Shown here in pieces: positions 32,189 through 41,402 of a DNA stretch of 64,000 bases. The position numbers were made by a program, and so were the translations under genes. Below the pieces are notes generated by a model that saw only the letters and a list, made by a program, of their open reading frames with translations, searched no databases and was not told where the DNA came from. Position 1 is the stretch's first letter; every line of letters begins with the position of its first letter. This DNA is from Pseudomonas sp. ANT_H4 (GTDB taxonomy: Bacteria > Pseudomonadota > Gammaproteobacteria > Pseudomonadales > Pseudomonadaceae), in assembly GCF_008369295.1 (NCBI RefSeq), contig NZ_VOBG01000001.1, forward strand, positions 124,001 through 188,000, given 5' to 3'.

Positions 32189-32785
32189 TTACTTCGCTTT
32201 GACACCTTCAAACGTGATGTACAACTCGACCGCGTCGGAGGACGGGCCCAGATCCTTCTGCTTGCCGAAATCAGAGCGCTTGATGCTGGTGGTACCTTCG
32301 AAGCCAGCACGGTATCCGCCCCATGGATCCTTGCCTTCACCCAGGAAAGTAGCCTTGACCACGATCGGCTTGGTCACACCCAGCAAAGTCAGGTCGCCGG
32401 CGACATCAGCCGTGTCTTTACCATCAGCATTTTTGCCGGTGGACTTGACGCTGGTGGAGACGAACTTGGCGTCGGCGAACTTGCCAACGTTCAGGAAGTC
32501 GGCACTGGCGATGTGCTTGTCACGTTCAGCGTGGTTAGTGAACAGGCTGGCAGTGCGAACATTAAATTCGATCTTGCTGTCTTCAGGCTTCGCAGCGTCG
32601 AAGCTGAACTTGCCATCGATATCCTTGAAGGTACCGGTGATGTAGCTGTAGCCCAAGTGGCTGATCTTGAAATCGACGAAGGCGTGCTGGCCTTCCTTGT
32701 CGACCACATAATCAGCCGCCATCACCTGACCGGCAGACAGCAAAGCAGAACCGATTGCCAGAGCAGCGAGAGTCTTTTTCAACAT
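32189..32785 (-). CDS. yceI: YceI-family periplasmic protein (polyisoprenoid-binding fold)
   Basis: 198 residues with a signal peptide ([18 protein letters not shown]) and the lipocalin-like YceI domain ([31 protein letters not shown]). The family binds isoprenoid-type lipids in the periplasm. It lies 32 bp after the cytochrome b561 gene, the standard yceJ-yceI operon. Confidence 0.93.
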   Translation of the reverse strand: MLKKTLAALAIGSALLSAGQVMAADYVVDKEGQHAFVDFKISHLGYSYITGTFKDIDGKFSFDAAKPEDSKIEFNVRTASLFTNHAERDKHIASADFLNVGKFADAKFVSTSVKSTGKNADGKDTADVAGDLTLLGVTKPIVVKATFLGEGKDPWGGYRAGFEGTTSIKRSDFGKQKDLGPSSDAVELYITFEGVKAK

Positions 32786-32817
32786 GCTTTATATTCCTTG
32801 TGAGTCGAGGTTGAACA

Positions 32818-33369
32818 TCAGGCTTTGCGCCCCAGCATACGAACCAGGGTCGCATCACGATCAATAAAGTGGTGTTTCAGTGCAGCCACACCATGCAGGC
32901 CAGCGAACACAACCAGTACCCAGGCCAGGTAAAAATGCACCAAGCCGGCTACGTCTGCCTGGTCCGGTAAACCGGAAACCAGCGCAGGAATTTCAAACAG
33001 GCCAAACACCGGAATCCCGACACCGTCTGCGGTGGAAATCAGGTAACCGGCAATCATCACGGCAAACAGCCCGAGATAAAGGAAGGCATGACCAAACCTG
33101 GCACCCAAGCGGGTCAAGCGGCTGTAGCTGGCCAGTGACGGCGGCGGGGGGCTGATAAAGCGCCACATCACCCGCAACAGCATGATGGCGAACAACGTGA
33201 TGCCGATGCTCTTGTGCAGGTCCGGCGCGTCTTTGCGCCACATGCTGTAGTAGTCAAGACCGACCATCCACAGCCCAAGAGCGAACAGACCGAACACCAC
33301 CAAGGCCACGCCCCAGTGGATAACAATACTGACCCAGCCGTAGCGGGCCGATGAATTTCGTAGTTGCAT
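32818..33369 (-). CDS. yceJ: Cytochrome b561 (YceJ-like)
   Basis: 183 residues with four membrane segments. Candidate haem-ligand His lie in VIHWGVALV, DLHKSIGIT, LVHFYLAWV and LHGVAALKHH. It is an inner-membrane di-haem cytochrome of the YodB/YceJ kind, probably moving electrons from quinol. Operon with yceI. Confidence 0.9.
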   Translation of the reverse strand: MQLRNSSARYGWVSIVIHWGVALVVFGLFALGLWMVGLDYYSMWRKDAPDLHKSIGITLFAIMLLRVMWRFISPPPPSLASYSRLTRLGARFGHAFLYLGLFAVMIAGYLISTADGVGIPVFGLFEIPALVSGLPDQADVAGLVHFYLAWVLVVFAGLHGVAALKHHFIDRDATLVRMLGRKA

Positions 33370-33570
33370 TACCCAAATCCCGTAAGAGCTGCGCCCAAGA
33401 CTAGCGTTTTACCTATCGAATTAAAGCGGAAAATTTCGCTTTGAAATATCGAGAAATATGATGTTAAGCGTAGGAACAATAAATTAACCGGGGATTAAGG
33501 ATTATTCAGAAGAAACGTGACAGACCGTCCTGCTACAGGCACCAATTCGATTTTCAAAGCACGCAATGGG

Positions 33571-33599
33571 TTGTGACACTGCCCGGCATTGCATAGGCT
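33571..33599 (+). promoter_or_regulatory. Candidate promoter of bioA
   Basis: TTGTGA (33571-33576), a 17-bp spacer, and TAGGCT (33594-33599). The match is modest; a start near 33606 would leave a leader of about 45 nt. Confidence 0.4.
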
Positions 33600-33651
33600 T
33601 GCGCGATTGTTTCGCCCGCGCACGTCGCGAGCCGCTTCGAGGAGACTGAAG

Positions 33652-35058
33652 ATGGGATTGAATAACCAGTGGATGCAACGCGATCTTGCGGTGCTGTGGC
33701 ATCCCTGCACCCAGATGAAAGACCATCAGCAACTTCCGCTGATTCCCATCAAGCGCGGTGAAGGCGTGTGGCTGGAAGACTTCGAAGGCAAGCGCTACCT
33801 GGACGCCGTCAGTTCCTGGTGGGTCAACGTGTTCGGCCACGCCAACCCACGCATCAACCAGCGCATCAAGGATCAGGTGGATCAGCTGGAGCATGTGATC
33901 CTCGCCGGTTTCAGCCACCAGCCAGTGATCGAGCTGTCCGAGCGCCTGGTGAAGATGACGCCCGAAGGCCTGACCCGTTGCTTCTACGCCGACAATGGTT
34001 CGTCGTGCATAGAAGTCGCGCTGAAGATGAGCTTTCACTACTGGCTCAACCGTGGCCAGCCTGCCAAGAAGCGCTTCGTCACCCTGACCAACAGTTACCA
34101 CGGTGAAACCATCGCGGCGATGTCGGTGGGCGATGTGCCGCTGTTCACCGAAACCTACAAGGCCCTGCTGCTGGACACCATCAAGGTGCCGAGCCCGGAC
34201 TGCTACCTGCGCCCCGAGGGCATGAGCTGGGAAGAACACTCACGCAACATGTTCCTGGCCATGGAACAAACCCTGGCCGAGAACCATGACAGCGTCGCCG
34301 CCGTGATCGTCGAACCGCTGATCCAGGGCGCCGGTGGCATGCGCATGTACCACCCGGTGTACCTCCAGTTGCTGCGCGACGCTTGCGACCGCTACGGCGT
34401 ACACCTGATCCACGACGAAATTGCCGTCGGCTTCGGACGCACCGGCACTATGTTCGCCTGTGAACAGGCCGGCATCCGCCCGGACTTCCTCTGCCTGTCC
34501 AAGGCCCTGACCGGCGGTTATTTGCCGCTGGCGGCCGTGGTCACTACAGAGGATGTCTACAGCGCCTTCTACGACGACTACCCGACTCTGCGTGCCTTCC
34601 TGCATTCCCACAGCTACACCGGCAATCCTCTGGCGTGTGCGGCGGCGCTGGCGACCCTGGATATTTTCGAAGAAGACAACGTCATCGAGAACAACAAGGC
34701 CCTGGCCCAGCGCATGACCACGGCCACCGCGCACCTGGTGGATCATCCCCACGTCTCGGAAGTGCGTCAGACCGGCATGGTCCTGGCCATCGAGATGGTC
34801 CAGGACAAGGCCACCAAGACCGCCTACCCGTGGCAGGAACGCCGTGGGCTCAAGGTCTTCGAACATGCTCTTGAGCGCGGTGCGTTGCTGCGCCCGTTAG
34901 GCAGCGTGGTGTATTTCTTGCCGCCTTATGTGATTACCCCGGAGCAGATCGACTTCCTCGCAGAAGTGGCCAGTGAAGGCATTGATATTGCCACCAACAG
35001 TAAAGTCAGCGTGGCAGTGCCCAAGGACTTTCACCCAGGGTTTCGTGATCCAGGCTGA
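33652..35058 (+). CDS. bioA: Adenosylmethionine-8-amino-7-oxononanoate aminotransferase
   Basis: 468 residues from MGLNNQWMQRD, with GAGGAG upstream. A fold-type I PLP enzyme with the PLP lysine K284 in SKALTGGYLPLAAV. It uses SAM as amino donor to make 7,8-diaminopelargonic acid for biotin. It stands apart from other bio genes, as in P. aeruginosa, and is followed closely by rsmE. Confidence 0.95.
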   Translation: MGLNNQWMQRDLAVLWHPCTQMKDHQQLPLIPIKRGEGVWLEDFEGKRYLDAVSSWWVNVFGHANPRINQRIKDQVDQLEHVILAGFSHQPVIELSERLVKMTPEGLTRCFYADNGSSCIEVALKMSFHYWLNRGQPAKKRFVTLTNSYHGETIAAMSVGDVPLFTETYKALLLDTIKVPSPDCYLRPEGMSWEEHSRNMFLAMEQTLAENHDSVAAVIVEPLIQGAGGMRMYHPVYLQLLRDACDRYGVHLIHDEIAVGFGRTGTMFACEQAGIRPDFLCLSKALTGGYLPLAAVVTTEDVYSAFYDDYPTLRAFLHSHSYTGNPLACAAALATLDIFEEDNVIENNKALAQRMTTATAHLVDHPHVSEVRQTGMVLAIEMVQDKATKTAYPWQERRGLKVFEHALERGALLRPLGSVVYFLPPYVITPEQIDFLAEVASEGIDIATNSKVSVAVPKDFHPGFRDPG

Positions 35059-35127
35059 TTGCCCACCCCCTTGTTGATCGCTCCCACGCTCCGCGTCTGC
35101 CCTGCACACTATTTCCAGAGAACAGAA

Positions 35128-35847
35128 ATGAGACTGTCCCGCTTTTTTATCGACGCCCCCCTGAGCATTGGCGACCACGAGTTGCCCGAAGCCCAGGCGC
35201 ATTACATCAGCCGCGTGTTGCGCATGAACGAAAGCGATCCCGTGCAGTTGTTCGACGGCTCCGGCCAGGAGTTTCTCGGCACGTTGCTGGAAGTCGGTAA
35301 AAAACGCGTGGTGGTGCAACTGACCGAAGCCTTCGCCGGGCAGGTCGAATCACCGTTACAGATCCACCTCGGCCAGGGCTTGTCCCGTGGCGAACGGATG
35401 GACTGGGCGATCCAGAAAGCCACTGAGCTGGGGGTCAACGAAATCACCCCTATTTTCAGCGAGCGCTGCGAAGTACGCCTCAAGGACGAACGGGCCGACA
35501 AGCGCCTTCAGCACTGGCGCCAAGTGGCGAGCAGTGCGTGCGAGCAGTGCGGTCGTTCGCGGGTGCCGGTGATTCATCCACCGCTGTTGCTGGCGGATTG
35601 GCTGAAGCAGACCGAGGCGGACTTGAAACTGGTCTTGCACCCGGTGGCCGAACCATTGGTCAGCCATGCCAAGCCTGCAAGCCTGGCGTTTCTGATCGGG
35701 CCAGAGGGCGGTTTGACCGATGGGGAAGTGGACACCGCGCAGAATGCCGGATTCCACTCGGCGCGACTGGGGCCGCGAGTGCTGCGCACCGAAACAGCGC
35801 CAGTCGTGGCGCTGGCGGTGGCCCAGCAGCTGTGGGGCGATTTCTAA
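35128..35847 (+). CDS. rsmE: 16S rRNA (uracil-1498-N3)-methyltransferase
   Basis: 239 residues from MRLSRFFIDAPLSIGDHE. The SPOUT fold end is visible: FLIGPEGGLTDGEV followed by LGPRVLRTETA, which forms the knot that binds SAM. It methylates U1498 of 16S rRNA. Only 69 bp separate it from bioA. Confidence 0.95.
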   Translation: MRLSRFFIDAPLSIGDHELPEAQAHYISRVLRMNESDPVQLFDGSGQEFLGTLLEVGKKRVVVQLTEAFAGQVESPLQIHLGQGLSRGERMDWAIQKATELGVNEITPIFSERCEVRLKDERADKRLQHWRQVASSACEQCGRSRVPVIHPPLLLADWLKQTEADLKLVLHPVAEPLVSHAKPASLAFLIGPEGGLTDGEVDTAQNAGFHSARLGPRVLRTETAPVVALAVAQQLWGDF

Positions 35848-35876
35848 ACCAACGCAACTCACCCCATGAAAACCCA

Positions 35877-35916
35877 ATCAAATGTGGAAGCTGGCTTGCC
35901 TGCTCCCACATTTTGA
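35877..35916. repeat. REP palindrome, AATGTGG...CCACATT type
   Basis: The arms ATCAAATGTGG and CCACATTTTGAT enclose AAGCTGGCTTGCCTGCTC. A third REP-like family in the window, in the 85-bp convergent gap between rsmE and dguC; it could end both transcripts. Confidence 0.8.
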
Positions 35917-35932
35917 TCGGGCTACCACTCCA

Positions 35933-36835
35933 TCACTCCACCGGATCACTCACCGGCTTGGCAATAATCGCCTTCAACTCGCTGGTCATCGGAAACTCCA
36001 GGTTCAAGCCCTTGGGCGGGATCGGCTGTTCAAACCAGCGCTGGTAAATCCCGTTGATCTCCCCCGAGCTGTACAGACCCGCCAACGTCTCGTTGACCAC
36101 CGCGAGAAACTGCGGATCGTCCTTGCGCACCATGCAGCTGTAGATTTCCCGCGACTGCTCCTCACCCACCACTACCCACTTATGGGGGTCCTTGGCCTTG
36201 GCGCGCTCGCCGTAGAGCAAGGCGTCGTCCATGTAGAACGCCACTGCCCGGCCCGACTGCAGCATCTGGAACGCTTCGCCGTGGTCCTTGGCGCTGATCA
36301 CCGACATGTTCAGCTTGTGGTCGGCGTTATAGCTCTTGATAAAGCGCTCGTTGGTGGTTCCCGCGGTGGTCACTACGTTCTTGCCTTTGAGGTCAGCGAA
36401 GCTGTTGATGCCGCTGTCCCTGGAGGTCAGCAACTGACCCTTCACGTAGATAAAGCCGTAGGAAAACGCCACCTGTTTCTGCCGCTCGGCAGTCACGCCG
36501 GTAGAGCCACACTCCAGGTCCACAGTGCCGTTCTGCACCAGCGCGATGCGGGTCTGGGACGTCACCAGGTTGTACTTAACATTGAGTTTGGGCACACCGG
36601 TTTTCTGTTGAATGCGCTCGACAATCTTGCTCGCCAGATCCACCGAGTAGCCCATGGGTTTACCGGTGTGATCACCGACGTAGGAAAACGGCACCGAGGC
36701 ATCGCGATAACCCAGGGTGATGCTCTTGGCGTTGGCGATCTTGCTCAACGTGCCTTGCAAGGGTGCTTCAGTGGCGTGGGCCTGAGCCCCAAGCAACAGC
36801 CCCAGGGTGCAGCCGATCAACGTGATTTTTTGCAT
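35933..36835 (-). CDS. dguC: Periplasmic amino-acid-binding protein (DguC-like)
   Basis: 300 residues with a signal peptide (LIGCTLGLLLGAQAHA) and a glutamate/aspartate-type SBP domain (ITLGYRDASVPFSYVGD; VDLECGSTGVTAERQ). It belongs to a cluster with a RidA protein, a D-amino-acid dehydrogenase and a divergent LysR regulator, matching dguRABC for D-glutamate use described in P. aeruginosa. It would bind D-Glu or a similar ligand. The membrane partners are absent, as in that cluster. Confidence 0.82.
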   Translation of the reverse strand: MQKITLIGCTLGLLLGAQAHATEAPLQGTLSKIANAKSITLGYRDASVPFSYVGDHTGKPMGYSVDLASKIVERIQQKTGVPKLNVKYNLVTSQTRIALVQNGTVDLECGSTGVTAERQKQVAFSYGFIYVKGQLLTSRDSGINSFADLKGKNVVTTAGTTNERFIKSYNADHKLNMSVISAKDHGEAFQMLQSGRAVAFYMDDALLYGERAKAKDPHKWVVVGEEQSREIYSCMVRKDDPQFLAVVNETLAGLYSSGEINGIYQRWFEQPIPPKGLNLEFPMTSELKAIIAKPVSDPVE

Positions 36836-36871
36836 TGTTATTCTCCGTTGGTTTTCTTGTTATGCAGATCG

Positions 36872-37225
36872 TTAAGGGCGGCGAGCAGCGATGACGCTGA
36901 TCTCTACCAGCACGTCAGGACGTGCCAGCTCCGCTTGCAGGGTGGTGCGGGTTGGCGCCTGGCCGGGCGACAGCCAGGCTGACCAGACGTCATTCATCGG
37001 CGCAAAACCGTCCTGGATATTCTTCAGGTAAATGGTTGCGTTGAGTAGATGATCCTTGTCGCTGCCAGCGTCGCGCAGCAGCGCATCTATCTTGGCCAGG
37101 ACTTCCTGGGTTTGCGTCGTCACATCCTGGCCCTCGCCGGGCACCTGGCCGGACAAAAACACCAGGCCCTGAAAGGTCACTGCGCCGGACAGACGGCTGT
37201 TGCTGTTGATTCGGGTGATGCTCAT
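36872..37225 (-). CDS. dguB: RidA/YjgF-family protein (DguB-like)
   Basis: 117 residues from MSITRINSNSRL, a typical RidA length. LVFLSGQVPGEG, the middle NATIYLKNIQDGF, and PTRTTLQAELARPD with the catalytic Arg are seen. RidA enzymes remove reactive enamine/imine products of amino-acid oxidation, fitting its place after the dehydrogenase gene. Confidence 0.85.
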   Translation of the reverse strand: MSITRINSNSRLSGAVTFQGLVFLSGQVPGEGQDVTTQTQEVLAKIDALLRDAGSDKDHLLNATIYLKNIQDGFAPMNDVWSAWLSPGQAPTRTTLQAELARPDVLVEISVIAARRP

Positions 37226-37235
37226 CGGTGCATCC

Positions 37236-38477
37236 TCAGGCGGCGCGGGGAGCGAGGCCCTGCATATCAATGGAAGTCGTGTGTTGGCCGATCAATTCGG
37301 CGAGCAATTGGCCGCTGCCACAGGCCAGGGTAAACCCCAGGGCACCATGGCCGAGGTTAAGCCACAGGTTGCGATAGGCACTGGCGCCGATCAGCGGCAC
37401 GCCGCTGGGCGTGGCCGGACGCATACCGGCCCATTCGATGGCCTGTGCGTAATCACCGGCCAGCGGGAACGTTTCACAGGCCTGGCGCTTGATCAGCGCC
37501 AGACGCTTGGGTTCAATACGGGTGTCGAAGCCTACGATATCCACCATCGCCGCCACCCGCAGTTGCTCGCCGATACGGGCGTAGACGATCTTACGGTCGT
37601 AATCGGTGATGCTGATATTCGGCGCTTGATGCTGTTCGCCAATCGGCACGCTCAGGCTGTAGCCCTTGAGTGGATACAGCGGCAACGACACGCCAGGCAG
37701 AGCCAGCTCGGGGCTGCGATGACCCGCCGCCAGCACCAGGTGTTCGACCGCCAGCACCTCGCCGCCCATCTCGATCGCCTGCACGGCGCCATCCGCGTGA
37801 CGAATGCCGGTGACTTTACGGCCCAGCATGAACGTGCAACGCCCCGAAGCTTGAAGGCGCGCTGCCAGTTGCTGGCAGAAGCCATGACAGTCCGCCACTT
37901 CTTCGTTGGGCGTGTAGATCCCACCAACAAAATCCCCAGCGCCCAGGGTCGGCTCCAGCCGCGCACAATCAGCCGCCGACAACACTTGTTGTTGCAGGCG
38001 ATCAGTCACTTTGCCCCGCGCATGCTCAAACGTATTGTGGCTGCGAAACGTCACCAGCTTGCCGTTGCGCCGCCAGTCGAAGCCGTCCAGGCCGTCTTCG
38101 TCACGCCACTGCTGCAAGGTGCTCTGACTCAAAGACGCCAGGCGTAACAAATGCCCGGCATTGCGCTTGTTGACCGAGGCGCGACAGGCGCCGAGAAAGG
38201 ACGCCATCCAGCGCCATTGCGCTGGGTCCAGGCGCGGGCGCAGCTTCAATGGCGAGTCACCACGCAGCATCCAGCCGATGGCTTGCAGTGGCACCCCGGC
38301 ATCCGCCAGGGGGGCGACGTAGCGATAGGACAGTTGGCCGCCGTTGGCAAAGCTGGTTTCGCTGCCAAGGGTTTCCTGTGCTTCGACCACCGTCACGTCC
38401 ATGCCGGCGCGCACCAGGGCGTAAGCACTCGCCAGGCCGATGACCCCACCGCCAATGATGCAAACCTGCTGAGCCAT
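37236..38477 (-). CDS. dguA: FAD-dependent D-amino-acid dehydrogenase (DguA-like)
   Basis: 413 residues from MAQQVCIIGGGVIGLASAYA, with the FAD GxGxxG loop and the C-terminal GHGALGFTLACGSG motif of DadA-type enzymes. It oxidises D-amino acids at the inner membrane and passes electrons to the respiratory chain. Only 10 bp separate it from the RidA gene. By gene order it is dguA, but substrate range cannot be read from sequence. Confidence 0.85.
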   Translation of the reverse strand: MAQQVCIIGGGVIGLASAYALVRAGMDVTVVEAQETLGSETSFANGGQLSYRYVAPLADAGVPLQAIGWMLRGDSPLKLRPRLDPAQWRWMASFLGACRASVNKRNAGHLLRLASLSQSTLQQWRDEDGLDGFDWRRNGKLVTFRSHNTFEHARGKVTDRLQQQVLSAADCARLEPTLGAGDFVGGIYTPNEEVADCHGFCQQLAARLQASGRCTFMLGRKVTGIRHADGAVQAIEMGGEVLAVEHLVLAAGHRSPELALPGVSLPLYPLKGYSLSVPIGEQHQAPNISITDYDRKIVYARIGEQLRVAAMVDIVGFDTRIEPKRLALIKRQACETFPLAGDYAQAIEWAGMRPATPSGVPLIGASAYRNLWLNLGHGALGFTLACGSGQLLAELIGQHTTSIDMQGLAPRAA

Positions 38478-38558
38478 ATCAGTCCTTAGCCGTTGATTGT
38501 CAGAGCTGAAGGTTAGGGCCAGGTGACAGACGCCGGACAATGAATAAAGATGGGGCAC

Positions 38559-38577
38559 CCATAAACAAAGGTTATGG
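38559..38577. promoter_or_regulatory. LysR-type palindromic operator between dguA and dguR
   Basis: CCATAA-N7-TTATGG is a perfect 6-bp inverted repeat containing the LysR T-N11-A core (TAAACAAAGGTTA). It lies 7 bp upstream of the dguR start and about 80 bp upstream of dguA, a typical place for a regulator that controls itself and the divergent operon. Confidence 0.65.
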
Positions 38578-38584
38578 ATCTTCC

Positions 38585-39487
38585 ATGCGCTTACGCCATA
38601 TCGAAATCTTCCAGGCGATCCGCCAGACCGGCTCCGTCAGCGCCGCCGCGCAGTTGCTGCACGTCTCGCAACCGGCGGTGAGCAAAGTGTTGCAGCACGC
38701 CGAGTTGCAACTGGGCTTCCCGCTGTTTTTGCGCATACGCGGCAAACTGCTGCCCACGCCCGAGGCGCTGGCCCTTGAGCGGGAAGTCGACAAGGTCACC
38801 GAAAGCCTGCAAGGCGTGCGGCGCCTGGCGCAGAACCTGCGCCGCGAGCCGGGTCAAAGCCTGCGCATCGGCGCCACACCAGCCCTGGCGTTATCGCTGC
38901 TGCCGCCGGCCATTCGCGAGTGGACTCAGCGCTACCCGGACATCGCCTGCGAACTGTCCAGCGCCCACAGCCGCGAGCTGGTGCAGAACCTGTTGATGCG
39001 CGAGATGGATGTGGCGCTGACGCTCAAGTCCCCCGATCACCCAGGGTTGAAGGCCCAGGCGTTGGCCCATGGCGTGCTGGTCGCCCTGGCGCCGCGAGGT
39101 TACTGGCCCGAGGCAGAACATGGGAAACCCTTGCCACTGATGGCGTTGGCCGATGCGCCGTTGATTGGCCTGTCCAGCGCCGACCCATTGTCGGCGAAAC
39201 TCGACAGTTACCTGGAAGCCGTCGACCCGCCACCGCGTGTAAGCATCGCAGTGCAGACTTACTCCCTGGCCAGGGCCATGGTCGAGTCCGGTGCAGGGCT
39301 GGCGGTGATTGATCCGTTTACGGCCCTGGGTGCGTCAACGTCCACCACCTGCATCCGTCCGCTGGCACCACCACTGCCGATCACCTTGTATGCCCTGACC
39401 CGCGCCGATGAACCGCCGCCACATATGCTGGCGAGCCTACTGGAGATTTTCAGCAACCGGGCCCAGGAACAACTCGACCGCCTGTAG
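38585..39487 (+). CDS. dguR: LysR-family regulator of D-amino-acid use (DguR-like)
   Basis: 300 residues from MRLRHIEIFQAIRQTG. An N-terminal HTH (SVSAAAQLLHVSQPAVSKVL) is followed by a LysR substrate domain. It is divergent from dguABC with a palindromic box next to its start, and matches the dguR position. It presumably activates the operon in response to D-glutamate. Confidence 0.85.
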   Translation: MRLRHIEIFQAIRQTGSVSAAAQLLHVSQPAVSKVLQHAELQLGFPLFLRIRGKLLPTPEALALEREVDKVTESLQGVRRLAQNLRREPGQSLRIGATPALALSLLPPAIREWTQRYPDIACELSSAHSRELVQNLLMREMDVALTLKSPDHPGLKAQALAHGVLVALAPRGYWPEAEHGKPLPLMALADAPLIGLSSADPLSAKLDSYLEAVDPPPRVSIAVQTYSLARAMVESGAGLAVIDPFTALGASTSTTCIRPLAPPLPITLYALTRADEPPPHMLASLLEIFSNRAQEQLDRL

Positions 39488-39492
39488 GAGCG

Positions 39493-40110
39493 TCACAGTA
39501 CATAGCGCATGATTGCCACGAAATGCAGCAAACTCCCGCCAATCACGAACAAATGCCAGATCCCATGGGAGTGCCGCAGACGGTGCTCCAGAGCAAAGAA
39601 AATAATACCCACGGTGTACAACACCCCGCCCGACGCCAGCCAGATAAACCCCGCCGTGCCCAACGCCGCAATCAGCGGTTTGACCGCCACCAGCACAATC
39701 CAGCCCATCACCGCATAGATCACGATCGACAGAATCCGCGCCTCCGAGCGTGGTTTGATCTCTTGCAGGATGCCAATCACTGCCAGCCCCCAGACAATCC
39801 CGAACAGCGTCCAGCCCCACGGCCCGCGCAGGGTCACCAGGCAAAACGGCGTGTAGCTGCCGGCGATCAGCAGGTAGATCGAAAAGTGATCGACCTTCTG
39901 CATGATCTCTTTTTTGCGCCCACGCACGCTGTGATAAACCGTTGACGCGCTGTACAGCACCAACAGCGTGAAACCATAAATCGCCACGCTGACAATCTTC
40001 CAGGGGCTGCCATCGAGACTTGCAACCACCAACATCCACACCGCGCCAACAAAGGCCGCGACCGCCCCAAGCAAATGGCTCCAGGCGTTAAATCGTTCCC
40101 CGTGATACAT
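39493..40110 (-). CDS. Hemolysin III family (PAQR-like) membrane protein
   Basis: 205 residues with seven membrane segments. It opens with GERFNAWSHLLGAV and ends with the conserved HSHGIWHLFVIGGSLLHFVA, whose His residues fit the metal site of the PAQR/HlyIII superfamily. Actual hemolytic activity is doubtful; the role may lie in membrane fluidity, as shown for E. coli TrhA-type proteins. Confidence 0.9.
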   Translation of the reverse strand: MYHGERFNAWSHLLGAVAAFVGAVWMLVVASLDGSPWKIVSVAIYGFTLLVLYSASTVYHSVRGRKKEIMQKVDHFSIYLLIAGSYTPFCLVTLRGPWGWTLFGIVWGLAVIGILQEIKPRSEARILSIVIYAVMGWIVLVAVKPLIAALGTAGFIWLASGGVLYTVGIIFFALEHRLRHSHGIWHLFVIGGSLLHFVAIMRYVL

Positions 40111-40271
40111 GTGTCACTGACCTCCAATAGCCTGTGTTGCCAACAAGGCTCATGCCTGGCGAGTGATAGTGCAAGGCCGTTCTGACGTCCGCGCCTCAAG
40201 CTGCGCTACATGCCTGGGAGCGCGCATGTTTTAGGGGCACAATCGAGCGCATTCGAACAAGAGTCACGGCC

Positions 40272-41186
40272 ATGCTGATCGACGAAGAACTCACCCTCAA
40301 AAAACTGGAAATCTTCCTGGCGTTCATGCGCACCGGCAACCTGGCCCGGGCCGCGGCCGAGTTGCAGACCAGCAACGTTAGCGTGCACCGGGCGATCCAC
40401 TCCCTGGAAAACGCCCTGCGCTGCCCGCTGTTCAAGCATGAAGGTCGCAACCTCACACCGCTGGAAAGCGCCTATGTGCTGGAGGAACGCGCACAAAAGC
40501 TGATCCAGGACGTGGTCGACAGCGTACGCCTGACCCGCGAAGCCGCCGGGTTCTCCGCCGAGCGTTTCAAGCTGGGTTCCCTGTATTCCCTGACGGTGAA
40601 GACCGTGCCGCAGCTGATCATGGGCCTGAAAATCCGCCGCAGCGAGCTGAATATCGACCTGATCCTGGGCTCCAATTTCGACCTGCTGTACAAGCTCAAG
40701 AACATGGAAGTGGACGCGATCCTGATCTCCCTGGACGACAACGCCTGCGACTCGGACTGTGAGCAAATCGCGTTGTTTTCCGATGACATATTCCTCGCCA
40801 CGCCTGCCGATTCGCCCTTGGACCGCGAACAGGAAATCGACCTGGCCGATGTGCGCGACGCCACCTTCATCACCCTGACCCAAGGCTTCGCCACTCACCA
40901 GGATGGCAATCGGGTGTTCAAGCAGGCTGGCTTCGAGCCCAAGGTGGCGATGCAGGTCAACGACATCTTCACGCTGCTGAGCATGGTCAGTTCAGGGGTG
41001 GGGTATGCGCTACTGCCGGGGAGGATTGCGGCGGTGTATGAGAATCGGGTGAAGCTGATTCCGTTGCAGCCGCGCTATCGGTTACAGCAGCGCATCGGCG
41101 TGATGTTCTTGAAGGCCAAGGAACGCGACCCGAACTTGCTAGCGCTGCTGGCAGAGTGTCGGATGTATGCCAATCGGCAGACCTGA
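40272..41186 (+). CDS. mdcR: LysR-family regulator of malonate decarboxylase
   Basis: 304 residues: HTH in NLARAAAELQTSNVSVHRAI and a C-terminal inducer-binding domain. It sits at the end of, and points toward, the mdc-mad operon, the usual place for mdcR in Pseudomonas. It likely activates mdcABCDEGH-madLM with malonate. A candidate binding palindrome is at 48656-48672. Confidence 0.85.
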   Translation: MLIDEELTLKKLEIFLAFMRTGNLARAAAELQTSNVSVHRAIHSLENALRCPLFKHEGRNLTPLESAYVLEERAQKLIQDVVDSVRLTREAAGFSAERFKLGSLYSLTVKTVPQLIMGLKIRRSELNIDLILGSNFDLLYKLKNMEVDAILISLDDNACDSDCEQIALFSDDIFLATPADSPLDREQEIDLADVRDATFITLTQGFATHQDGNRVFKQAGFEPKVAMQVNDIFTLLSMVSSGVGYALLPGRIAAVYENRVKLIPLQPRYRLQQRIGVMFLKAKERDPNLLALLAECRMYANRQT

Positions 41187-41201
41187 CACCCCACGGGCCG
41201 T

Positions 41202-41353
41202 TGTGGCGAGCGGGCTTATTGTGGCGAGCGGGCTTGCCCGCGTTGGAGTGCGGAGCACTCCCTGGCCGGTCGCTATGATTTATCAGAAAGACCGCAGTGA
41301 TTGGTTTTAGGGCCGCTTCGCGGCCCAACGCGGGCAAGCCCGCTCGCCACAAC
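41202..41353. repeat. REP array with a partial tandem copy between mdcR and madM
   Basis: GTGGCGAGCGGGCTT occurs twice in tandem (41203 and 41221), the second continuing to TGCCCGCG. An inverted copy, GCGGGCAAGCCCGCTCGCCA, lies at 41330-41349, preceded by GGCCGCTTCGCGGCC. A REP pair with a partial duplication of one arm, filling the convergent gap, probably ends both transcripts. Confidence 0.82.
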
Positions 41354-41402
41354 AAGGGGGTTTTCCACAACAAGTCGCGCTCATATCACAGCAGTCAGGG
41401 CT

